From assembly GCA_001828855.1 (NCBI GenBank), contig MHZT01000015.1, positions 24,577 to 88,576 on the forward strand: a DNA stretch of 64,000 nucleotides, given 5' to 3'. This document shows positions 50,150 through 59,313 of the stretch, in pieces. Source of the stretch: Rhodobacterales bacterium RIFCSPHIGHO2_02_FULL_62_130 (GTDB lineage Bacteria; Pseudomonadota; Alphaproteobacteria; Rhodobacterales; Rhodobacteraceae). The stretch's first letter is position 1, and each line of letters starts with the position of its first letter. The notes under the pieces are model-generated. The model saw only the letters and a program-made list of their open reading frames with translations, was not told the origin of the DNA and ran no database searches. Position numbers and translations under genes: made by a program.

Positions 50150-50205
50150 TTCAGAATATTTGAAGTTAAGTCAACAAATACTCGTTTGATTGAAGTTCGT
50201 CAAAC
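50150..50205. promoter_or_regulatory. Candidate LysR binding sites in the divergent spacer
   Basis: Two dyads in an AT-rich stretch: TTCA-N7-TGAA (50150-50164) and GTTTGA-N10-TCAAAC (50184-50205). The first, TTCAGAATATTTGAA, contains the T-N11-A form that LysR proteins prefer. These are candidates only. Confidence 0.4.
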
Positions 50206-50244
50206 CTTCAAACTGGCGCTGGAAGACAAGGGTGGGAAAGCAGC

Positions 50245-51696
50245 ATGACACTTGAGACGCGCAACTATATCGCGGGCCGCTGGCAGGATGGCGCCTATAC
50301 CGAGGAGAACCGCAATCCATCCGATTTGCACGATGTCATCGGCCATTATGCCCAAGCCAGCACGGCACAGCTGGATGAGGCCATAGCAGCGGCCCGTATG
50401 GCCCAGCCGATATGGTGGGCGGCGGGTCTGCAGAAGCGGCACGATGTGTTGATGGCAATCGGCACCGAATTGATGTCCCGCGCCGCAGAAATCGGCACGC
50501 TTCTGGCCCGCGAAGAAGGCAAAACACTGGCCGAGGGCAAGGGCGAGGTCTACCGCGCCGGTCAGTTCTTCACCTATTACGCCGCCGAAGCCCTGCGTCT
50601 GATCGGCGATCAGGCCCAGAGTGTGCGACCGGGCATCGAGATCGATGTCCGCCGCGAAGCCTTGGGCGTGGTGGCGATCATCAGCCCGTGGAACTTTCCG
50701 GTGGCAACACCTGCCTGGAAAATCGCGCCCGCGCTGGCCTTTGGCAATGCGGTGGTTTGGAAACCTGCCAACCTGACACCGGCGAGTGCCGTGGCTCTGA
50801 CCGAGATCATTGCGCGGCAGGATATTCCGGCGGGGCTGTTCAATCTGGTGGCAGGACCGGGCCGCAGTCTGGGCCAACATCTGGCCGAACACCGTGGCAT
50901 TGACGCGATCAGCTTTACCGGATCGGTGCCGGTCGGGCGCGGCATTGCTGCGGCTGCCGTGGCCAATATGACCAAAGTGCAAATGGAAATGGGATCGAAA
51001 AACCCCATGCTGATCATGGACGACGCCGATCTTGATCTGGCGGTCTCCCATGCGGCAAATGCGGCTTTTGGCGGCACGGGACAGAAATGCACTGCGGCCT
51101 CGCGGCTGATCGTGCATGCAGCGGTGCATGACGCCTTTGTCGAGAAACTGGTGAAAGCCGCCGAGGCGTTTCAGATCGGCCCCGCGCTTGATCCTGCAAG
51201 CCAGATCGGTCCGGTGGTCAGCGCGGCACAGCTTGCCCAGAATCTGGACTATATCGACCTTGGGCGTCGCGAAGGGGCCGATCTGCTGACGGGCGGCACC
51301 CGTCTGAGCCGCGACACAGAGGGTTATTTCATGGCCCCTGCCGTCTTTGCCGGAACCCGCAACGACATGCGGATCAACCGCGAGGAAATGTTCGCCCCGA
51401 TCACCTGCGTCATCAAGGTGGACAGCTTTGCCGAGGCATTGGCCACGGCCAATGACAGCGAATTCGGTCTGACTGCAGGGATCATGACCCGCAGCCTTGC
51501 CCGCGCCAGCCATTTTCGCGCCCATATGCGGGCAGGTTGCGTGATGGTGAACCTGCCCACCGCCGGCACCGACTATCATGTGCCGTTCGGCGGGCGCGGG
51601 GCCTCCAGTTACGGCCCGCGCGAACAGGGGCAATATGCGGCAGAATTCTACACCACCGTCAAAACCGCCTATGTCGCGGCGGGGGTGCCGGAATGA
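50245..51696 (+). CDS. NAD(P)-dependent aldehyde dehydrogenase
   Basis: 483 residues, the standard length. Catalytic Cys282 in GGTGQKCTAASR, Glu248 in MEMGSKNP, and Asn150 in SPWNFPVATP. The overall character (EEGKTLAEGKGEVYRAGQFFTYYA; TGSVPVGRGI) resembles semialdehyde dehydrogenases such as alpha-ketoglutaric or succinic semialdehyde dehydrogenases. It is first of four coupled genes with an M19 dipeptidase-like protein, an unknown protein and a DUF3726-like protein; the operon substrate is unknown. Its stop overlaps the next start (ATGA). Confidence 0.95.
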   Translation: MTLETRNYIAGRWQDGAYTEENRNPSDLHDVIGHYAQASTAQLDEAIAAARMAQPIWWAAGLQKRHDVLMAIGTELMSRAAEIGTLLAREEGKTLAEGKGEVYRAGQFFTYYAAEALRLIGDQAQSVRPGIEIDVRREALGVVAIISPWNFPVATPAWKIAPALAFGNAVVWKPANLTPASAVALTEIIARQDIPAGLFNLVAGPGRSLGQHLAEHRGIDAISFTGSVPVGRGIAAAAVANMTKVQMEMGSKNPMLIMDDADLDLAVSHAANAAFGGTGQKCTAASRLIVHAAVHDAFVEKLVKAAEAFQIGPALDPASQIGPVVSAAQLAQNLDYIDLGRREGADLLTGGTRLSRDTEGYFMAPAVFAGTRNDMRINREEMFAPITCVIKVDSFAEALATANDSEFGLTAGIMTRSLARASHFRAHMRAGCVMVNLPTAGTDYHVPFGGRGASSYGPREQGQYAAEFYTTVKTAYVAAGVPE

Positions 51697-52703
51697 CCCG
51701 ACCGCTGCGGATTGACGGGCTGCAATATGCCAAATGGTCTGAAAATATTTTTCGCCAGATGCGGGCGGGCGGTCTGGATGCGGTGCATGTCACCATCACC
51801 TATCACGAGACCTTCCGCGAAACCGTTCTGAACATCGAGGCGTGGAACCGCTGGTTCGAACTTTTCCCCGATCTGGTTTTTCAGGGCCGCAGCGCCGATG
51901 ATGTGGCCCTTGCCCGCGCCACGGGCCGCACCGCCATCTTTTTCGGCAGCCAGAACCCCAGTTGCATCGAGGATGATATCGGGCTGGTGCAGGTGCTGCA
52001 CACGCTGGGCCTGCGCTTTATGCAACTGACCTATAACAACCAGTCGCTGCTGGCGACGGGCTGTTACGAGGCGACGGATGCCGGCCTGACCCGCATGGGC
52101 CGCGCCGTGGTGGCCGAGATGAACCGCGTCGGCATGGTCGTGGACATGAGCCATTCCGGCGAACGCTCGACCCTTGAAGCCATTGCCCATTCTACCCGCC
52201 CCATCGCCATCACCCATGCCAATCCGGCAAGCTGGCACGCGGCGCGGCGCAACAAATCCGACAGGGTCTTGCAGGCTTTGGCGGAAAGCGGCGGGATCTT
52301 GGGCTTTTCGCTTTATCCGCACCATCTGGCAGGTGGCAGCGCCTGCACCGTCGCGGCCTTCTGCAAAATGATCGCCCGCACCGCCGACAAGATCGGCATC
52401 GGCGCTTTGGCCATCGGCAGCGATCTTTGTCAGGATCAACCCGATACTGTGGTCGAATGGATGCGCTCTGGCCGCTGGACCAAAACTGTCGATTTTGGCG
52501 AAGGCAGCCCCGATGCACCCGGTTTTCCGCCGATGCAGCCTTGGTTCCGTGACAACCGCGACTTTGCGGCGATCGCGGACGGGCTTGCGGCAACCGGCAT
52601 GGCACCGCCCGAGGTTGACGCGATCATGGGCGGCAACTGGCAGACTTTCTTTCGCAACAGCTTTTCCCCTGCTGCCTCCCCGACCGAAGGGCAAGCCAAA
52701 TGA
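51693..52703 (+). CDS. M19 (renal dipeptidase)-like protein
   Basis: 336 residues from the ATG at 51693. TIM-barrel metal-dependent hydrolase of peptidase family M19. Several metal ligands are readable: Glu in SQNPSCIEDDIG (bridging Glu), His in VVDMSHSGE, His in ITHANP, and Asp in IGSDLCQ (canonical GSD). However, the N-terminal HxD motif, which supplies the second metal site in canonical M19 enzymes (DGHND), is replaced by IDGLQYAKWSENIF. The enzyme may bind one metal or use a different substrate. No signal peptide, so cytoplasmic. It is coupled on both sides by 4-nt overlaps. Confidence 0.85.
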   Translation: MTRPLRIDGLQYAKWSENIFRQMRAGGLDAVHVTITYHETFRETVLNIEAWNRWFELFPDLVFQGRSADDVALARATGRTAIFFGSQNPSCIEDDIGLVQVLHTLGLRFMQLTYNNQSLLATGCYEATDAGLTRMGRAVVAEMNRVGMVVDMSHSGERSTLEAIAHSTRPIAITHANPASWHAARRNKSDRVLQALAESGGILGFSLYPHHLAGGSACTVAAFCKMIARTADKIGIGALAIGSDLCQDQPDTVVEWMRSGRWTKTVDFGEGSPDAPGFPPMQPWFRDNRDFAAIADGLAATGMAPPEVDAIMGGNWQTFFRNSFSPAASPTEGQAK

Positions 52704-54358
52704 TCCCTGATCCCGTCCCTGCCAGCATTTTCCGCCGCCCGCCCGAACAGGTCATGCGGCTTGCCCGCATGGGAAGCGCCCATCCGACGCGGCTTTCCTT
52801 CCTGCGGGTGATGTTGCGCCGGATGCAGACCGAAGGCTGGCGCTTTGACCGCCCTGTGTGGGAGATGGACGCCAAAGGCGTGGGCCGCGCGGTCTATCGC
52901 GCCATCGGGCCAGAGCGCAGCTACAGCCTTGTCGCCTTTGCACATGATCTGCCCCATCACCTGCGCTCGGACCGTGTGATTGCCACCGCCTGGGATGCGA
53001 CCTTTGCGCTGTTCGATGGCACGCCCACCACCGCCGATCTGGACCGGCTGCACGCCAATGTGCCGCTGCAAGAGGCGGGGCGCATTTCGGGCTCGGAACT
53101 GTCGCTCAGTCGTGCCAACCGTTCGGTCCGCCTGTTCTCGCATGTGGTGGACCGGCTTGCAGCAGGGCAGCAACCCGACAGGGCCGAGATCGATGCGGTT
53201 GGCTATCTGATGCGAACCACCGCTGTCTATGGATCGGGAAAATTCGGCGCGGCAGATCGCGCCGCCATCGCAGACCGGCCCGAATTGCGCGGCCCGTTTC
53301 AGGTGGAAATGCTGTCGGTCTGGCTGACACGGGCATTCACCGTCGATCTGGTCGAACATCTTGCGGTGGCCAAGGGCGGGGCGGCGGCCGTGCGACTGGA
53401 CAGGGATTTGCGCCGGAGCCTTGGGGTCGGCAATTCCACCGGACTGGGTCTTGCACCCTTTCTGATCCGCCACCCGACCTTGCTGAACAATTGGATGATG
53501 GCACGCGAGGAAGCCTTGGCACGGGTGCGCGCCCAGCCATTGGCCAGCGCCCGCGCCCGATCAGGGTTTCGCACAGCGCTGGATGCCGCGCGTCTGAATG
53601 CAGAGAACTGGCAGTCCGAACATCCGGTGCAGCGCACCAAGTTGGCCGATTTGCGCGCCGATCTTGCCCGCATCGCGGAACATGGCGTGCCGGATGATGC
53701 CTATCCCTGGAATGGGCTTTGGCTCTGGGCCGAAACCTCCCTGTCGCTTGAAGGCCAAGAGGCTCTGGTTGCCTTGCTGCTGGAGCCGCACGGAGATCTG
53801 GTTGACGGCTTGTCCGGCTGCATGGACGCGGACGAGGCCGCCGCCTTTGCCGTGGATGGCGCGGTCACGATTGGGGCGTTCCGGCAGATGCTGGAGCGGC
53901 ACTATGCCTGGGCTTTGGCACAAGATCACAGCACACCTGAAAACATCGCCCGCTTCTGGTATGTTTCGGCGGAAAAGCTGGAACCACGCTTGGGGGGCCG
54001 TTTCACCGAAGACGGCGCAGCGCTGGAACTGCCGATCGGCACCTCCCGCATGGCCGCCGAGTTGTCCGCTGCATTGGCCGGTTGGCCTGAGGATCAGCCC
54101 TTGGCAGGCTTTCTGCTGGCCCATCCCGAACATCGCTTCATGGTGCGGCGGGTGCAGCAATCGGCGGCCCATCCCTATGGCGAAATTCAGGACAATCTTT
54201 TGGCAGCCGGGATGCTGCCGATTGATATCTTGCGCTGCAAGCTGGCGTTCTTCGGGGCAAGCCATTTCGACCCGCGCTCGGATCGCTGGGTGCGGATCGC
54301 GCTGTTTCAGGGCCTGCCCTACCCCGACGAAGTGACAAAGGAGCCTCAGGATGCGTGA
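52700..54358 (+). CDS. Conserved-looking protein of unknown function (552 aa)
   Basis: 552 residues, soluble, no signal peptide or membrane helix. The start is fixed by a 4-nt overlap with the dipeptidase gene. Recurrent features are many Arg/Trp-rich amphipathic helices, RAIGPERSYSLVAFAHDLPHHLRSDRVIATAWDATFALFDG at ~70-110, GNSTGLGLAPFLIRHPTLLNNWM at ~245-270, and a C-terminal HPYGEIQDNLLAAGMLPIDILRCKLAFFGASHFDPRSD. No P-loop, metal motif or known fold could be recognised. The operon suggests an enzyme or assembly factor for the same pathway; I do not assign a function. Confidence 0.85.
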   Translation: MIPDPVPASIFRRPPEQVMRLARMGSAHPTRLSFLRVMLRRMQTEGWRFDRPVWEMDAKGVGRAVYRAIGPERSYSLVAFAHDLPHHLRSDRVIATAWDATFALFDGTPTTADLDRLHANVPLQEAGRISGSELSLSRANRSVRLFSHVVDRLAAGQQPDRAEIDAVGYLMRTTAVYGSGKFGAADRAAIADRPELRGPFQVEMLSVWLTRAFTVDLVEHLAVAKGGAAAVRLDRDLRRSLGVGNSTGLGLAPFLIRHPTLLNNWMMAREEALARVRAQPLASARARSGFRTALDAARLNAENWQSEHPVQRTKLADLRADLARIAEHGVPDDAYPWNGLWLWAETSLSLEGQEALVALLLEPHGDLVDGLSGCMDADEAAAFAVDGAVTIGAFRQMLERHYAWALAQDHSTPENIARFWYVSAEKLEPRLGGRFTEDGAALELPIGTSRMAAELSAALAGWPEDQPLAGFLLAHPEHRFMVRRVQQSAAHPYGEIQDNLLAAGMLPIDILRCKLAFFGASHFDPRSDRWVRIALFQGLPYPDEVTKEPQDA

Positions 54359-54992
54359 AAACCCGATCTTGTCGCTCAGTGAAACCGAGGCGCTGGCCCT
54401 GAAAGCGGCCCGTGGTGCAGGGCTGGACTGGGGGCTTGCCGAGGAAGCCGCCTTCGCGGCGCGCTGGCTGACCGAACAGAGGCTGGATGGGCTGGGCCTG
54501 CTGGCCGCGCAATTGGTGCAAGACACTGGCCCGCTGACCATTTCGGACAGATGCTGGCGCGCGCAAGACGCCCGCCCCCTGAACGCCATCACAACAGGCG
54601 TTGCGCTTGGCGACCATTTTGCCTTGCCTGACGGGCCTTTGACCGCCCCGCTTGCCCTGTCGTCAGTGGCGTTTCCTGCGCTTTTGTTGCCCTTTGTCGC
54701 CACGGCTGCCGCGCGTGCAAATGTGGTGGCACGGGTGGAATGGCAAGCGTGCCACGTCATGCTGGCGGGGGCGGGGATTCTGGTGCTTGAGGGCCACGAG
54801 GCCGTTCTTGCCGCCGCTGCACAGGATGTACGGGTGACAACCACGCCCCGCTATGACGCCCGCCTATTTGCCGCGCGGACCACGCCACCCGCAACAATGC
54901 AGGACCTGACGGCGCTGGCGCATAAGACCTATGTGCCTGCATCGGACCAATCCCGCCGCGATGCTGGGGCAGAAGGCTCTGACAACGCCTGA
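54351..54992 (+). CDS. DUF3726-like protein
   Basis: 213 residues. The opening LSLSETEALALKAARGAGLDWGLAEEAAFAARWL resembles DUF3726, a family I know mainly from alphaproteobacteria, of unknown function. The rest is Ala-rich with LALSSVAFPALLLPFVATAAARANVVARVEW in the centre. It overlaps the 552-residue gene by 8 nt and is the last of the LysR-controlled operon. The family call is from memory of the N-terminal pattern. Confidence 0.7.
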   Translation: MRENPILSLSETEALALKAARGAGLDWGLAEEAAFAARWLTEQRLDGLGLLAAQLVQDTGPLTISDRCWRAQDARPLNAITTGVALGDHFALPDGPLTAPLALSSVAFPALLLPFVATAAARANVVARVEWQACHVMLAGAGILVLEGHEAVLAAAAQDVRVTTTPRYDARLFAARTTPPATMQDLTALAHKTYVPASDQSRRDAGAEGSDNA

Positions 54993-55111
54993 CCCTTGCC
55001 GGAAGGCGGCGGACAAAACGGCAGGTTTGCGGGCCAAACCCCATTCCATGCTTGCACTTGCGCGGCCTTGGTCGTCTGTTCGATACTGTGTCACGCAACG
55101 AAAGACTCCGC

Positions 55112-56368
55112 ATGCCTGACCTTATCCTGCGCCTGATGACTGCGCTTTCCATTGGCTTGCTGGTCGGGCTTGAACGCGGCTGGCGCGAGCAGGTTGACCC
55201 GGACGGGCATCGGGCGGCAGGTATCCGCACCTTTGCCATCGCAGGGCTGTCGGGCGGGGTTCTGGCGGCGCTGACCGTAGCCTTGGAAACACCCCTGATC
55301 TTTGCGGCAGGGCTGCTGGCATTCACCGCGGTGTTTGCGTGGTTTCACGCGCTTGAGGCGAAACGCGTCGAAGCCTTCAGCGTCACCTCGGTTGTCGCGG
55401 GTCTGTGCGTTTTCGCCTTGGGGGGGCTGGCGGTGCTGGGCGATCAGGTCACCGCCGCCGCGGGCGCCTCGGGGCTGGCGGCGCTTTTGGCCAGCCGGGA
55501 ACTGCTTCACGCCTCGCTGCGCCGCCTGACTTGGGAGGAATTGCGCTCGGCGCTGGTGCTGGCGGTGATGACGATGATCATCCTGCCGATCCTGCCCAAC
55601 CGCCCGCTTGATCCTTGGGGCGGCTTTAACCCGCATGAGGTGTGGCTGTTCACCGTGCTGATCGCGGCGATCTCGTTTGTGGGCTACATTGCGGTGCGAA
55701 CGCTGGGACCAAAGCGCGGTCTTCTGGTCAGCGGCATCTTTGGCGCGGTCATTTCGTCAACTGCAGTCACTGCATCTTTCGCCCGCATGGCGGCGGCGCA
55801 GGCTTTGGATGCGGGGCTGATCCGGTCCTTGTCGGGGGCGTCTGCACTGGCGGCGGCGGTGTCGCTGCTGCGGGTGCTGTCGGTGATTTTGGTGATCCGG
55901 CCCACGCTTTTGGCGGGGGTGCTTGGCCCTGCCCTTGCGGCGGCGTCGGTTTTCGCGCTGTCCGGTCTGCTGATGACCTTTGGCGCACATGCCCACACAG
56001 CACAGGCCACACCCGCCCGCAACCCGTTCGAGATCAAACCGCTTGTGATCTTCGGCGGGCTTTTTGCGGCCTTCTCAACCCTGAGTGCTGCCTCCCTGCA
56101 AGTCTTTGGCACGGCCAGCGTGTTTGTCAGCTCGATCCTTGCCGGATCGGTGGATGCCGATGTCGCGGTTCTCAGCGCGATGCGGCTAAAACAATCGCCC
56201 GATGCCGTGATCGTTCTGGCCATCCTTGCTGCCCTTGCCGCCAATGCGACCATGCGCTTTGGCTTGGCCGCCACCCTGTCGCCAAAGCGGTTTTTCCTGC
56301 CGCTGGGGGCCATCACCGCCTTGGCCATCACTGCGGGGGCGGTTGTTGCATGGCTGCAATGGGGCTGA
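55112..56368 (+). CDS. MgtC/DUF4010-like membrane protein
   Basis: 418 residues from the ATG at 55112. Residues 1-130 are MgtC/SapB-like (LMTALSIGLLVGLERGWREQ, GIRTFAIAGLSGGVLAAL). The remainder is DUF4010-like with about eight further hydrophobic helices (LVLAVMTMIILPILPNRPLDPWGGFNPHEVW..., LVSGIFGAVISSTAVTASFARM). Members are assumed to be inner-membrane transport or stress proteins; the substrate is unknown. A longer frame from 55052 adds 20 polar residues and is not preferred. Confidence 0.88.
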   Translation: MPDLILRLMTALSIGLLVGLERGWREQVDPDGHRAAGIRTFAIAGLSGGVLAALTVALETPLIFAAGLLAFTAVFAWFHALEAKRVEAFSVTSVVAGLCVFALGGLAVLGDQVTAAAGASGLAALLASRELLHASLRRLTWEELRSALVLAVMTMIILPILPNRPLDPWGGFNPHEVWLFTVLIAAISFVGYIAVRTLGPKRGLLVSGIFGAVISSTAVTASFARMAAAQALDAGLIRSLSGASALAAAVSLLRVLSVILVIRPTLLAGVLGPALAAASVFALSGLLMTFGAHAHTAQATPARNPFEIKPLVIFGGLFAAFSTLSAASLQVFGTASVFVSSILAGSVDADVAVLSAMRLKQSPDAVIVLAILAALAANATMRFGLAATLSPKRFFLPLGAITALAITAGAVVAWLQWG

Positions 56369-56512
56369 CTGACCGGATGCCACAGCGGCCCCGCCTTTCC
56401 GGCCTTGCGCGTTTTGACAGTTGTTCCACGCCAAAAAACTGCCTTACTGCACATCTATGCCGCTTTGGCGCACCACCGCCCTTGGGGCCATTTTCAGCAA
56501 CGGATTGTCTTG

Positions 56513-57949
56513 ATGACTGATTTCCCCCTGATCCATCCCGTCATTCTGTGCGGCGGTTCAGGCACGCGGCTTTGGCCGTTGTCGCGGCAAAGCTATCCCA
56601 AACAGTTTGCCAAATTGATGGGGGCAGAAAGTCTGTTTCAAGCCTCGGTGCGGCGGATGTCGGGGGGGGGCTTTGCGGCGCCGCTGGTCATCACGGGCGA
56701 ACCGTTCCGCTTTATCGTCGCCGAGCAATTGGCCGCGATTGAGGCAGGCGCAAGCGCCACCCTGATCGAACCCGTGGGGCGCAACACGGCCCCCGCGATC
56801 CTGGCCGCAGCACTGTGGCTGGCGGCGACCGATCCTGATGCGATGATGCTGGTGGCCCCGTCCGATCATGTCATCCCCGATGCCGCCGCCTTTCGCTGCG
56901 CGGTGCAGGCTGCCATTCCACGCGCAGTCGCGGGGGATCTGGTCAGCTTTGGCATCAAGCCGGACCGTGCCGAGACGGGCTATGGCTATCTGGAACTGGC
57001 CGCCGGGGCCGATGCGGGCGCGGATGAGCCGCAAGCCTTGGCGCGGTTTGTCGAAAAGCCGGATGCGCTGCGCGCTGCCGAGATGCTGGCCGCCGGCACC
57101 TACCTTTGGAATGCCGGGATCTTCCTGTTCTCGGTCCGCGCCATCGTTGCGGCCTATCGCGCACATGCGCCGGCCATCCTTGATGCGGTGACGGCCTCGG
57201 TGCAGGGTGCCGAGGCTGATCTTGGCTTTACCCGCCTTGCATCGGCACCTTGGTCAAAGGTCGAGGATATCTCGGTCGATTACGCCATCATGGAGCGTGC
57301 GACGAACCTTGCGGTGATGCCCTATCGCGGCAATTGGTCCGATCTGGGCGGATGGGAGGCGGTCTGGCAGGAATCCGGTCCCGATGCCAAGGGCAATGTG
57401 GTGTCCGATCATGCCACAGCCATAGGCTGCACCAACACGCTGCTACGCTCGGAATCCAAAGGGCTGGAGCTGGTTGGTATCGGGCTTGACGATATCGTGG
57501 CCATCGCCATGTCCGATGCCGTGGTGGTTGCCCGCCGCTCGGACAGTCAGCGGATCAAAGAGGCCGTGGCCGCGCTGAAGGCCCGCGATGCCAAACAGGC
57601 CACCCAGTTTCCCACCGACCACCGCCCTTGGGGCTGGTATGAAAGTCTGGTGCTTGCTGACCGGTTTCAGGTCAAGCGTATCGTTGTCAATCCCGGCGCG
57701 GCGCTAAGCCTGCAAAGCCATCATCACCGTTCGGAACACTGGATCGTGGTGCAAGGCACCGCCCGCGTGACCATCGACGCCGATGTGCGTCTGGTGTCGG
57801 AAAACCAGTCGGTCTATATTCCGCTTGGCTCGGTTCACCGTCTGGAAAATCCCGGCAAAGTGCCGATGGTGCTGATCGAAGTGCAAACCGGCAGCTATCT
57901 GGGCGAGGATGACATCATCCGCTACGAAGACGTTTACGCGCGCAAGTGA
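56513..57949 (+). CDS. manC: Mannose-1-phosphate guanylyltransferase / mannose-6-phosphate isomerase
   Basis: 478 residues. Makes GDP-mannose for surface polysaccharide or glycan synthesis. The N-terminal pyrophosphorylase domain has VILCGGSGTRLWPLSRQSYPKQF (~10-32) and FVEKPD; the C-terminal cupin isomerase domain (~350-478) has LSLQSHHHRSEHWIVVQGTARVT and YIPLGSVHRLENPG with metal-binding His. The start at 56513 is the family N-terminus; the frame upstream to 56405 is unrelated. It stands alone with no polysaccharide cluster in the window. Confidence 0.95.
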   Translation: MTDFPLIHPVILCGGSGTRLWPLSRQSYPKQFAKLMGAESLFQASVRRMSGGGFAAPLVITGEPFRFIVAEQLAAIEAGASATLIEPVGRNTAPAILAAALWLAATDPDAMMLVAPSDHVIPDAAAFRCAVQAAIPRAVAGDLVSFGIKPDRAETGYGYLELAAGADAGADEPQALARFVEKPDALRAAEMLAAGTYLWNAGIFLFSVRAIVAAYRAHAPAILDAVTASVQGAEADLGFTRLASAPWSKVEDISVDYAIMERATNLAVMPYRGNWSDLGGWEAVWQESGPDAKGNVVSDHATAIGCTNTLLRSESKGLELVGIGLDDIVAIAMSDAVVVARRSDSQRIKEAVAALKARDAKQATQFPTDHRPWGWYESLVLADRFQVKRIVVNPGAALSLQSHHHRSEHWIVVQGTARVTIDADVRLVSENQSVYIPLGSVHRLENPGKVPMVLIEVQTGSYLGEDDIIRYEDVYARK

Positions 57950-57974
57950 TCGCCAAAACAGACAGCGCAGGGGC

Positions 57975-59003
57975 CTAGATGCTTTCACGCGTGTAAAGTT
58001 CAAAGGGCAGGATGCTGGTGAAATTGCCCCCTGCCGTCGCGGCGCTGGTGGCGCGGCACATGCCGTCGATCAGCCGGTGCGCCAGTTGCGGCAGCGGGTG
58101 GCAGATGGCCAGAGTCATCGTTCCGTCCAGAAGCGCGCTGCGGGTGACATCCATCAACTCATAGCCGATCACCACCAGATCGCCCGCACGCTTGCTGTTT
58201 CCAATCGCGTTCAAAGCCCCGCTGATGCCCCCGCCCGCAACATAGATCGCCGCAAGATCGGCGTTCTCGCGCAGCAGGGTTTCGGTCATCTCTTCGGCAA
58301 TCGCCGCGGATTCGAAGGTTTGCAGCGGCTCCAGCAGGGTAAAGCCGGTGGCATGTTCGCGGAAATAGGACCGGAAGCCGGTCTCGTTCATCTCTTGGTT
58401 TCGATAGCGCGGGTTGCCCAGCAAGACACCGATCTTGCCCGGCACCTTGCACATATGATCAACCGCCCAAGCCGCAGTGCGCCCGACTTTCCAGTTGTCC
58501 AGCCCGACATAGTGAACCTGCCCCGTCGCGGACAGTTGGGTGATAAAGGCAAAAACCGGCATGCCCTGCGCCTGCAACGCCTCGACCGTCTGGATCACCA
58601 AGGGGTGAACAGCGGTCGTGATACAGATCGAATCGCAAACTGCGGCCAAAGCCTGAATCCGCGCGGCGGTGTTCTTCGGCGACAGATCTTCCAGAAACTC
58701 GATCCGCACTTCGATGTCCATATCGGTCATGGCGGCAGCGGCTTCGCGGATCGCGGCGGCGCAGTTCTGGTAGAACGGGCGATGCGGTTGCAAAAGTAAA
58801 AAGCCGAAGCGGCGGCGCGGGCGGCTGGCCACGACGCGGGCATTGATCGCCCCAAGCCCGTAAAACCCAATCTGTTCAGCCGCTTGCAGGACTTTCTGGC
58901 GAGTCGCGCCACGCACGCTTTCCGCACCGGCCAACACCCGGTTTACGGTTGCCACGGACAATCCAGCCGTCTCGGCAAGGTCTTTGATCGTGGGGCGGCG
59001 CAT
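57975..59003 (-). CDS. LacI-family transcriptional regulator (moc-like block)
   Basis: 342 residues. Helix-turn-helix TIKDLAETAGLSVATVNRVLAGAESVRGATRQKVLQAAEQIGFYG (5-49). The sensor domain is of ribose-binding type (FGFLLLQPHRPFYQNCAAAIREAAAAM; IQALAAVCDSICITTAVHP; GRTAAWAVDHMCKVPGKIGVLLGNPRYRN; AIYVAGGGISGALNAI). It is divergent from the desaturase/ABC block with a 310-bp AT-richer spacer, so that block is its likely target. Confidence 0.94.
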   Translation of the reverse strand: MRRPTIKDLAETAGLSVATVNRVLAGAESVRGATRQKVLQAAEQIGFYGLGAINARVVASRPRRRFGFLLLQPHRPFYQNCAAAIREAAAAMTDMDIEVRIEFLEDLSPKNTAARIQALAAVCDSICITTAVHPLVIQTVEALQAQGMPVFAFITQLSATGQVHYVGLDNWKVGRTAAWAVDHMCKVPGKIGVLLGNPRYRNQEMNETGFRSYFREHATGFTLLEPLQTFESAAIAEEMTETLLRENADLAAIYVAGGGISGALNAIGNSKRAGDLVVIGYELMDVTRSALLDGTMTLAICHPLPQLAHRLIDGMCRATSAATAGGNFTSILPFELYTRESI

Positions 59004-59313
59004 GTGAGCGTGACCTGTTTTGTATCATTTACGATTGTTAAAGATACATTTGAGACAATATCAAAGCAACGATAATTTCCATCTTGATTTGATATGGCTC
59101 AAATCGGCATTGTCCGGCTCAGAAAGGTTGATTTGACGCGCGACAAAATGCGTCAGGCCAACCGGCGGAACAGAACTATCGCACCCTTTTTTTGACGCAG
59201 GCCACGCCGTTGGCCTTGCTGAAACGCCCGCAGAGTCTCTGCGGGGTGGGGTCGGATTTTGTCCCGTCAGAACTGCGCGCACTGGTGGCTTTGCTGCCAT
59301 TCGGAGGACGAAT
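59004..59313. promoter_or_regulatory. Divergent regulatory spacer with candidate operator
   Basis: The 310-bp spacer has no credible gene. The 59015-59095 part is AT-rich and carries the dyad TGTATC-N16-GATACA (59021-59026 and 59043-59048), just before the LacI start, a candidate autoregulatory or promoter region. No promoter boxes were clear enough to fix. Confidence 0.35.
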
